From the NCBI GenBank assembly GCA_021209875.1, contig JAGYVD010000004.1:2914001-2978000 (forward strand): a stretch of 64,000 bases of DNA, in the 5' to 3' direction. Numbering within the stretch: the first letter of the stretch is position 1; each line of letters begins with the position of its first letter. This DNA comes from Rosellinia necatrix. Taxonomy: Eukaryota > Ascomycota > Sordariomycetes > Xylariales > Xylariaceae. The notes under the pieces were generated by a model. That model searched no databases. It was not told the origin of the DNA and saw only the letters and a list, made by a program, of their open reading frames with translations. Shown here in pieces: positions 55,475 through 64,000 of the stretch. A program made the position numbers and the translations under genes.

Positions 55475-57601
55475 TTAAACCGTGACCTTCTTGCCGCCGA
55501 CCTCAACGTGATCCTCTATAACCGTGTCATTAAATGCAGTCACGTCACGATAGTATAGCTTTGACACGGCATCGTGGGGACCGATGCCGCCGAACGAGAA
55601 GACCTGATGAGTCCGCCCCGCCCCCGTGCTGTAGCTATTATCGGCGGGACGGTAGTAACTAGCGGTAGCGTTCCGCCAAGTGCTCAGGACTGAGCCCTCG
55701 ATAGCGTCCTTGGAGGGCAGCATACCGGTAGCGATGAACCCCTCAAGCCCAGTCGGCAAAACGACGTCGCCGCGGACTTTGACGCGCAGCCCCTGATCGA
55801 CCTCTGCCCACAACGTCAGGTTCCCCTCGGGCAGGATCTCGGCCGTGCTATTGGCAATCAGGGGGTACGCGTAGCTCGTCGCGTAGTTCGCGCCGGGGCC
55901 GGTGGCGGTGTCGGTGCCTGAAATAGAAAAGTCGTTGAAGTTGTTGTTGCCGAAGCCGGAGACGTAGCCAACGTTGGAGTACGCTAGCGACTGCGACCAC
56001 AACACGGTGCCCTCAGTCCGCTGCGTCTTCACATGCGAGCTGATCGATAGACGGCGAGACACGGAGAGTTTGTACTCGAACGTCTCGTTGGCGCCAGTAG
56101 CGTTTTGTATCAGTCGTTGCGAGAGCTGGATAGTCGGCGCACGCGTGTCCTGAACGCCGAGGGTACCGGTGGTGACAGAACGCGCATCCTCATCGAGCCA
56201 GACGAAAACCTTCCCCGTCACATACCACAGATCGCCCGTGGTATCCGATAGTTCCGCATGCGACCCGCCATCGTCGATTAGCCCGACGACGCGGATTTCA
56301 AATGTGTGCGCCCGCCCATCGCAGAGCAGCGGTAGGAGGGGCGAGACGTCGATCTCGTGCTCAGCGATGTCGAATGCCTGGATACCCACGATAGGTCGGT
56401 GCAGCTGCGGGACCACGCCACCCGTGTAGATGACGGGGAAGGGCCACGATACGCCAGCAAGCCGCCCGTCAACGAGCACCTGCACCTCACGGAACGGCGA
56501 GTGCCCCGGGTACAGGCCACCGTAGGTCGGCTCGAAGGTGCTCACGGCGCTCTGGGGTAAGTTACTCCACCAGAACTCCTCGTCACCCTGGCCCTTGACG
56601 TCGACCGTGACCACGGCGCGGTTCGCGTTGCGCGGGAACCCGGTCACGGTGCTGATCGCTGCCTGCTGCGGATACACGAACTGGCTCGGCTTCCCCTCCG
56701 CGCCCAGACGCTGCGAGACGGGGATGATGAGGTCCGCCGGCCCAGATGAGGCGCCCTTTCCCTTCGCTTGCGGGGCTCTGAAAAAGGTCGCCGTCAGCGT
56801 TGTGTTAAGGAGACCGGTGTAAGGGCCGTCGACGATGTTCTCAAGGTCGAAGATGAGAGTCTGCGGCCGCTTCCATAGCGACAGGAATGGCGTCATGTCT
56901 TTCAGCCACTCCCAGCGAATTCCGTAGCTAGTAGGCTCCGCTGTCGACGTCCGCCAGACTTCAGTGTCCCCGAGATACATGACGCCCGTGCGGTCATACT
57001 GGCGCCCAGCCACGTGCGTCGTGAAATTGATGACCACATGGTTGAAATCGCACTTTGGGGGCGTGTATTTACCTAGGCCGGATATTAGCACATCTCTCTG
57101 ATTATCCCAATCATTCAATCACCAAGTAAATAAATACAACAGCATACAGGCAGGGCTCTAAGCAAGCAGGGCTCTAAGCAAGCAGGGCTCTAAGCAAGCA
57201 GGGCTCCAAGTCCCGTCGGGGGATAAGATATGCATACCGACAAATGGAAACCCATAGCTATTCACAAACGTATGCTCCATCAGAACCACGGCACATGGTG
57301 ATGACGCGTCGGTGTCGGTAGCGGCAGCATCAATCGGCTTCTGATCGGCCGGCGCAAATTTGGGCAGGACGCTCGTGTCGCGGCGTGTCACGCCAGAAGG
57401 GGTGAGCACGGGTTCAGCAACCTGGAAACATTCCAACACGGACCGTGTCGGTGTCGGGGCCTCGGTCTCGGCGGCGCCGGCAGAAGAGGCGGTGTCGCCC
57501 AATGCGAGATTCCGGTATTTCGCAAAGGGATGGATTGCACCCGAACCCGCACGAGCCAAGGCCGTGGCGACCAAGAGATTCAACACCGACGCTACCCTCA
57601 T
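55475..57601 (-). CDS. Secreted PNGase-A-like amidase (peptide N-glycanase A family)
   Basis: Putative peptide-N4-(N-acetyl-beta-glucosaminyl)asparagine amidase A, which removes N-glycans. Two exons: 57601-57238 and 57072-55475, 653 aa. The 165 bp intron joins YGFPFVG to KYTPPKCDF and contains a 16-bp tandem repeat. A signal peptide is present (MRVASVLNLLVATALARAGSGA). Family features: HTFVNSYG near the N-terminus, GRQYDRTGVMYLGDTEVWR, STAEPTSYGIRWE, KDMTPFL, DLENIVDGPYTGLLNTTLTA, TFEPTYGGLYPGHSPFREV and GGVVPQLHRPIVGIQAFDI. Several N-glycosylation sites (NTT, NAT, NST, NDT) fit a secreted protein. Catalytic residues of this family are not well known, so activity cannot be judged. Confidence 0.9.
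57150..57208. repeat. 16-bp tandem repeat in the PNGase-A-like intron
   Basis: Unit gcagggctctaagcaa, about 3.7 copies, entirely inside the intron. Confidence 0.93.
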
Positions 57602-59923
57602 TTCAACGTTCGAACGGGGTCAGTGTCTGGTTATCTACACATGAAGAGACGAACGTCTGGTGGGTGCCTCTCAAACGTCGCTGGGTGTCGGGGCACCAGG
57701 TTAATAAGTCCCTCTTAAACAACGCCACTGGCAGGAATGTAGACTCACAATCGGGCAACCTCGACTGATAAAGGGATGTGGTAGCCCAGACAAGCCCAGG
57801 CAGGTTTGTGAGGAGTAAACAGAGAGTAGAAGCAACGACCAGCGTCTCGTATGACCGAAGTGCGGACCTGCATCGCATATATGCGAGCATACCACCCACC
57901 AGCCAGTCATGGCCCGCGTCACGTCACATTATCGCTCGTGCCTACCTACCATGCACGGCATCAACCGAGAAAAGAAGGTGGACTAAGACGAGCAGGGTAG
58001 AGATCTGAATGCGCTAGGTTTGATACAGTATAGTCTACGGTACAGTGCACAGTATGTCCCACTCGACCAAGACCTACACTACACTACCTAGTCCTTGCAC
58101 TCGCTCCTCCACTCGAGATCTGGGGTTGATCTGGACTGACAGGGGGCAAAGCGGATCATTTTGGCGATCCATGTTCGTGGGAATCCCGACTTGATGGTGC
58201 AAAACAATCAGTTGAAACCAAACAAGTACCTACTCATAGATGCATACTCATCATTTTGCGGTAACCCAAGTAATTCACCTACGCTTCTTTAACATTCTCC
58301 ATCATATTTAGGCGCCCATACACTTAGGAGCCTTCTTCTATCAGGACTAACAACCATGAAATATTATTTCATATCCACAGAAACAACATCAAGTAATCCA
58401 GATGACCTTGAGAAACAATACAGGTGAGAAATAAGCAATGCCCGCAGACCCCTATTACCACGTATGCCAAAAGCAGTGAATAAATATCCAAGACTGTTAA
58501 AACAGGCAGACCAAATGCTTACTTATGTCGAATTCTGCCCAAACGAGAGAGTTAAGCCTCATCCATTGTAGAACTGCTGAAAATAAGTCCTTCTATTTGC
58601 ACTATAATCAACTTGATGAAGCTATCAAGGCAAAATATACTGATAATTAGTACTAAAATTAATGGGGATAGGACGTAATTGCATGGTAGTCTCCTATGGA
58701 CAAGTTGATAGATGACTTAGGCAATGATATAGAAGAGTATATTGCTCTACCAAGTCAATATTAGGAAAGTAATTACTTCGTCAGGCTGCCCTTCTTGAGA
58801 ATGTATGTTCATATTTCTTTTAACAGCAATCCTCACTCTCAAGATGTATATATGCCATATAATGTGTCCACATAAACACACCTCCATTACAACTCACCTA
58901 GGACCTTGGGGAATTTGGAGTTGTATATAATTACGCAGTATGCGTAGTAATCTAAGTTTATCGAGAGAGAGAAAACAGAGCCAAGTTGTGATGATGAGTA
59001 AGAATAAGGCTGGGCGTAGGATTAGCAGAGCTAATTGATTCAAAAACGAATGATATATGATGACTTTAGTGCAAGAAATACCCTATATTTATGATTGTAT
59101 TCCACTACGTTGGCCCTACTAAATCTAGTACACATGAAGATTCTGAGTAGTGCCCTTATATTGTGAACTGCCAAAGGTTGGGGTGTATTATAAATTTTCA
59201 TCTTTCAGGCACCAACGTAAGCTAGATAGTCCACTCTTGCGGCCGACTGCTATCTTCTCGTTTGAAAATCTTGCTAGCATATTGTCACGGAATAGAAATG
59301 CAACGCTATATCACCAAATTAGAATGTTAATTATCAGGTTGAGAACATAATCGATTGCACCCGCTTATAAATTGTCGCAGTGATACTTGGATATCTAGCA
59401 ACCCAATTTTGAGAAATAAGAATTGTACCGCAATTTTACTGACAATTCGAGCATCTGTATAGCCGGGTCACATTTTCTCCTCGCCACGACGGGTTATGCC
59501 GCGCCTACAGCCTAGACGCGCGATACCGACCGGCAGATCAATATGGCCTAAACCGAGACGGCCGGTGAACTCAACCACCGTGGGCACACGGCTACGTGTA
59601 GGCGGCGAATAGCACACAGAACATCAGGCGTGCGAATAGCCAAGCCGGGAGATTGGCCACGCCACACAGGTCGCCGCACCGGAAAAGGAAACCCCTATTT
59701 AGCCAGGAAGCCAACTCTATCTCAATCCCTCGTCATATTGGTCCGTGGTAGATTGCCATTTCGAGGCAGTTAACCAATCCATGTATCTCCGACATGGCTT
59801 CCTCAATGTCATAAATATGTAGACGTTAACATTTAAGGAGATCGTTACTCTCGACTTTCGTCTCCTGAAAGAGGTTTGTTACTGGTAGTAGATTCTGTAT
59901 CCGTGCGAAAATATCAACCCAAC
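57602..59923. other. Long AT-rich non-coding stretch
   Basis: About 2.3 kb between divergent PNGase-A-like and PEBP genes. From about 58200 to 59450 it is strongly AT-rich with dense stops and no recognisable motifs. It may hold a decayed mobile element, but I find no terminal repeats or pol motifs. Confidence 0.5.
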
Positions 59924-60741
59924 ATGAAGACCACGAACATGATATCAGCGCTTCTCCTGGCGGGAGTTTCATACGCGCAAACGCCCACGGGATTCGTCCC
60001 GGCTGTCACAGAGAAGCTCGAGGTGACTTTCGGGACTAAGAATGTTGCGACGGGTGGTCAAGCGTTGACAAAGGCTGAAACCTCTCGACAGCCGACAATC
60101 GGTCTTTCGGGGACCGCGAACGGAACATATATTTGGATGTTAATTGGTTGGTTGCTATTCGCGCCTTGCACAACTCGTGTTTCTAGGGACAATGCTAACG
60201 TTACTGTGACAGACCTTGATGCGTACGACTCTCGCGCTTCTGCTGCCCCTTTCAGCGGGTGAACTTTTTACAAATTCGTCCTAACACGACCATGATGATT
60301 ATAGCTCGTCCAACTTCGCGAACCCCGGCGCCGGACAGCCAGCGACCTATCTCCACACCGTCCTTCGCGACTTCAAGGCCAGTGGCGCGGCATCCGAAGC
60401 AGGAGTGACGACGCTTAAGACGACGGCGACCGGTACGTATGCAAATGGCCGTGGCGAAGGGTCCTTCACCCCAGCAACTATGAAGAGGGCGTCCTACTAA
60501 TCTAATTTCGTCGCTAATAGGGCCCGTGGCATGGTTTGCGCCCCAACCGCCGGCGCAGAACCCACCTCATCCGCACCGCTACACGAACCTGCTCTGGGAG
60601 CAGCCGGCCAACTGGCAGATCCCCAGCGCCGCAAACTCGATGCTCCAGAGCCAGAAGCTGGGTTTCAACGTACCCAACTTCATCAAGGCTGCCGGGCTTA
60701 GCGATCCCATTGCCGCCAACTACTTCAACGTCACGGGCTGA
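59924..60741 (+). CDS. Secreted PEBP-like protein
   Basis: Phosphatidylethanolamine-binding-protein fold, secreted type found in fungi; exact function unknown. Four exons: 59924-60146, 60213-60258, 60305-60432, 60521-60741, 205 aa, with phases consistent; introns 1 and 3 have gctaac/gctaat branch sites and intron 2 is only 46 bp. A signal peptide is seen (MISALLLAGVSYA). PEBP elements: QPTIGLSG, TYIWMLIDLDA, TYLHTVLRDF, GPVAWFAPQPP, HPHRYTNLLWEQP and the C-terminal NVPNFIKAAGL then DPIAANYF. The usual DPD/DPDAP motif is here DLDAYDS, so the ligand-site acid is partly changed. It lies between two other secreted-protein genes. Confidence 0.9.
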
Positions 60742-61272
60742 GAGACTGGCAAGTCCGTTGAGGAAGGGTATGGACTGGCGCGCCATTGAAGGAACTGGGT
60801 AGTCACTCTAGTCAGGTCGACATACTGTACATAAAGATAAAGGGCCGCCCAGGGCATCTAAGTTCAGTTGGAGACGTGAATTGAAATAGGATAAGCATGC
60901 TATCAAAACAAAAGAAAGTGCCGAACGGCTTATACATCAGGTCAAAAGAGCGGATTCCGAAGAACAACAATTCTCTCGTAACTCATCAGAGAACAGTATC
61001 ATGTAGCAAACCCACGCCTTTCCCCCTCGCTCCTCACCCAGAAGTTCGAGAATACAGATTTGAACCTTGTTGTTCCTTTCTTCTTGCTGCTCCCCAAGAC
61101 CCAACCGAAGCAACGCACACTTGAACCCTCCCCAACACCAACTTCCGCGCTACCCCCAATTCCCTACTCCTCTAGACCAACCAGTTATCGCGCAACCCCC
61201 TCCTTCTCCTTCCCCCTTCCCCCATCCCCCCTTTTTTTTTCCGAGAGCAGGGTTTTTTTTTTATTTTTTTTT
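60742..61272. other. Convergent intergenic region
   Basis: C-rich then T-rich on the + strand (61190-61275); no gene recognised. Confidence 0.6.
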
Positions 61273-61645
61273 TTACGTTGTGGTTGTGGGCGCGAGCGAC
61301 TCGACGCCGAGATTGACGGGTTCGCAGGACGGGTTCTGGGGCGCGGTGCCCTCGCGGCCGGAGACCCAGGCGACGGAGCGGTACCAGTAGCCGCCGGTCC
61401 ACTGGTAGCAGAGGTGGAAGTTGGACACGTTGTGCGCCGCCGTCTCCGCGGTCGGCGCCGTCGCGTTCCACGCCGAGTCGTCCAGCAGCGAGCCCATGTA
61501 GAAGAAGCCCGTGTCGAAGTCGAGCGAGAGTGGCGTGCCACCGTCCGTCCCCGGCGGAATCAGCGCAAGGTGTACCTATTTTCCCCCCGAAGAGTTTCCC
61601 CGGTGGTCAGTTAGTCTGGACACTGAGCTGTGAGGGCTTGGAAAT

Positions 61646-61693
<48 letters not shown>

Positions 61694-62169
61694 TGTATGT
61701 ATGTATACTCACGTTGCTCGCCCAGTTCGGGTAGAGGTACACGAACGACGGGACTCGGATCGCCGTTCCGTCCGCGTCCAGGTAGGAGAAGACGTAGCTG
61801 ATGCTTCCTGGGTAGTTAAAGTTCTCGAAGTAGGTGTAGTTGTAGTAGAACTCGTACACGGACCCGCTCACGGCCGCATCTCCCTCGGCGTAGCAGAGGC
61901 CTTCGGTGGCCGCGCCGGCGTGGCATGCCCACGCGTAGCCTGGCGATGATATATGATGAGTTTCAAGGAGTCTACTCCCACCTCCGCCCCCCCTCACATG
62001 CCTACGATGATGTATGTCCGGTTTTCTTGTCTGGAGACGTGCACATACCGTTGACGCTGGAGTCTGCCTTGCCCGTGATGCGGAGGGCGAACGGCCCGAT
62101 GATGTTGATCTCGGTAGCCGCGCAGGCGACTAGGGCGGCGGCCGTCGCTATGCTTAACAAGATCCTCAT
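61273..62169 (-). CDS. Secreted protein of unknown function
   Basis: Predicted 216 aa. Three exons: 62169-62049, 61939-61713, 61575-61273; phases agree at both junctions. A signal peptide opens it (MRILLSIATAAALVACAA), followed by INIIGPFALRITGKADSSVNG, then YAWACHAGA, LCYAEGDAAV, YPNWASN and, in exon 3, FDTGFFYMGSLLDDSAWNAT, HLCYQWTGGYWYRSVAWV and NPSCEPVNLGVES. Four to five Cys and several Trp/Tyr suggest a compact beta-rich secreted domain. I do not recognise the family with certainty; similar 'hypothetical secreted' proteins are common in plant-associated ascomycetes. Intron 2 contains TA and TG microsatellites. Confidence 0.78.
61650..61706. repeat. (TA)n(TG)n compound microsatellite in an intron
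   Basis: A TA run passes into about 14 TG units, then TGTA units, within intron 2 of the secreted protein gene. Confidence 0.9.
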
Positions 62170-63522
62170 TATGGAATGATGGTGCGTTCGCTGTCCCCTT
62201 GAAGAAAGAAATCTTACTAGAGGGGGTGCTTGCTCATCTTAGGAAGCTAGTGTGAATGTGAAAAGCCATTGACACACTTATACTCCTCGTCTCGATCGCT
62301 TCAGGTATCCCTGTTTTGTTCAGATTGCCATAGTGTAATGCAGTGTACCATGGCCATCTAACGAGTGAGGATATGCCGGCGTATGCGTTCCAATCCATAT
62401 TCAGGATTATGTTTGTGTTCTCTCATGGGGCACAACGATTGCGCGTCTTTATTCTAGAATCTCGCGGCTTGGTGGCTCATTCTATCCTTATGATCTCGCG
62501 CAGTTTGTCTCCCGTTACAGTTCGATAATTCTGTGTACATTGTATCATCCCATTCGGGGAGTACGGTTGTCCAAATGGGCCCGAAAGTCAAGTGAGGCTG
62601 ACCGGGTACCGGCTTTGGTAATGATACGAGAGGAAACGGTAGCACTACGGGATCCCTGGTCGGCATTATCTGCATTTGAATCTCACTCACTCCGTACTGT
62701 GATTTCAGTACTTCCAGAGCGTATTCCCCGCTTTGTATTATATCACTGAGAGATACAACGAATTTATACAATTACTTGTCCTGTGATTCCAGGCATGAAG
62801 AGACAGAGAGAGAGAGAGAGAGAAGCGCTGTAGTATAAAGTGCACCTTCTGGAATAGCTAACGAAAAATCATCCGCTCCGAAATGACGCTATGCTTTCCC
62901 CTCAAGCTAAGAGCCTTTAGGATTTACGATATCGGAATATGGTGACAGAGCTAGGCGTACCGGCGGACCTGTTGTACCCTTGTTGGATCATTTCGTGCGA
63001 AGTGATGAGGGCGACATCAAGACACGGTATCATCGCATCATTATACATCTTTATGTAGCCCTATTTTTGTAAAATCAACATAGCTCCCTCGCTGGTGTAG
63101 TGGGGGAGACGGTCTCGGGAAGTATGTGCTGCCGATGGTTAATCATGTTAAGGGCAACCCGATTTACCGAGATTAAAACTATTTGCCCATCTCCAGCCTC
63201 CTGAGATTTCTCATGGAGATTCCAGAAGATGGATGAATGATCTGATTGGATTGTTTTGTGACGTATATGAACACACATCAGATGATCTGAAACGTAGATT
63301 TGAACCAAATGAAAATCCGAGTGAGCCTCCCTCCCCCCCCCCCCTTTCTCTCTTCCCAAACACGAAATATGTTGGTCACAGCGCCATGCCCTGGTGACTT
63401 AATTTTACTAGATGTAGCACTGACCAAACACATGAGCGAAATTAGGCATGTTTGTGCCCTGACAAACCGGATGAAATGGTTGAAAATATACTTGGCTTGT
63501 TTTTAGCGGCATAAACAACATA
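62170..63522. other. Intergenic near the right edge
   Basis: About 1.35 kb with a (GA)n run (62803-62822) and a C run near 63333-63344. No gene recognised. Confidence 0.55.
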
Positions 63523-63777
63523 TCAACTACCGTAAGTATCATTCCCCATTTCCAATGCCCATTTCCCCAACGCCTTCCGTAATGCAGTCACAGTTAGTGG
63601 CTTCAGTGTGTCCAAAATGCTGCCAGAAGAAGCACCTGAAGAATCTAGGTAGACTCCAAAATAACCCCTCTCCGAACAAGCTCGTATATCCATCCATTTC
63701 GGTGGATATATTCTATGTGACATTACGTTTACGTCTCTGACCACCAAAACAGTCAGTGACGAGAGCCATTCGGCGGC

Positions 63778-64000
63778 TTACCGAGCAAGGCCATCGCTGT
63801 TCTTGCCAAGGGTACTGTTGAGGCTCTCATCGTCGTCTTGGGTGTGTTTTGTTGGGCTGTCGTCCTCGTCGTCGCTCATCAACCCCTCAAGCTCAAATTC
63901 GTTTGCATCGCGGATTGGAACATTGCTGCCTAGTCGAGGTCCGAGGCGTCCGCCATCCGATTCAATTTGAGGCACCTTTTGGCTAGTATGACGGTCGTAG
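63778..64000 (-). CDS. C-terminal coding fragment of an unidentified acidic protein (5' part outside window)
   Basis: An open frame enters from the right edge and stops at 63778: VPQIESDGG, NVPIRDANEFELEGLMS, then the acidic DDEDDSP and DDDESLN. No family is recognised. A good donor (gtaagc) just before the stop could be spliced to an acceptor at about 63737, which would extend the frame (DVNVMSHRIYPPKW and on) to 63523. Acidic, Ser-rich tails of this kind are common at protein C-termini. That it is coding is inferred from the open frame and composition only. Confidence 0.5.
   Translation of the reverse strand, partial: YDRHTSQKVPQIESDGGRLGPRLGSNVPIRDANEFELEGLMSDDEDDSPTKHTQDDDESLNSTLGKNSDGLAR

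Noticed and set aside
57602..59923. Intact transposable element
   Set aside because: I found no terminal repeats, target duplications, or integrase or reverse-transcriptase motifs.
1..64000. tRNA or rRNA genes
   Set aside because: No sequence with a convincing cloverleaf or rRNA core was seen by eye; a tRNAscan run would settle it.

Overview
This window is nuclear DNA of a filamentous ascomycete (Pezizomycotina, probably a Sordariomycete; lineage inferred). The evidence is short GT-AG introns of about 46-175 bp, often with a CTAAC/CTAAT branch site, fungal gene families (Zn2Cys6 regulator, LovC-type trans enoyl reductase, GT15 mannosyltransferase, Ctr transporter with divergent metalloreductase), and TACCTAGGTA-type palindromic repeats between genes. 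I rebuilt spliced models by matching intron phases on both sides of each junction. No tRNA, rRNA or CRISPR was recognised.

Region 1 (1-22 kb) is a secondary-metabolite gene cluster. A highly reducing polyketide synthase with KS-AT-DH-MT order runs leftward off the window. Its last visible part has the KR-structural-subdomain sequence typical of PKS-NRPS hybrids, so the missing left part probably carries KR-ACP and perhaps C-A-T-R. Across a 1.3 kb divergent promoter lies a trans-acting enoyl reductase (7424-8606). It is followed on the + strand by a P450 (9713-11336), a 14-TM-type MFS exporter (12246-14325) and a second, multi-exon P450 (15135-17119). After about 3.2 kb of repeat-bearing non-coding DNA comes an AflR-like Zn2Cys6 regulator (20379-21950, minus). 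The expected logic is: PKS(-NRPS) plus ER builds the backbone, P450s oxidise it, the MFS exports it, and the regulator switches the genes on.

Region 2 (22-37 kb) holds ordinary genes: a phospholipase-D-superfamily protein, an amino-acid permease with a 60 bp in-frame intron, a DUF2293-like acidic protein, two divergent Golgi-type mannosyltransferases (an OCH1-like DXD enzyme and a GT15/KTR enzyme), and an Alb1-like ribosome-biogenesis gene with an apparent frameshift in a CG run.

Region 3 (37-54 kb) contains an eight-exon protein-kinase-like gene, a proline iminopeptidase, a BTB/POZ protein, a degenerate copy of the splicing factor SF1/BBP (two frameshifts, no zinc knuckles), an MDR-type oxidoreductase with a presequence-like N-terminus, a ferric/cupric reductase divergent from a Ctr copper transporter, and a ten-exon cytosolic tyrosyl-tRNA synthetase with an 11-nt microexon.

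Region 4 (54.7-62.2 kb) is rich in secreted proteins: a small Ser-repeat/Cys-rich protein, a PNGase-A-like glycoamidase, a PEBP-fold protein and an unrecognised secreted protein. An unidentified acidic coding fragment runs in from the right edge.
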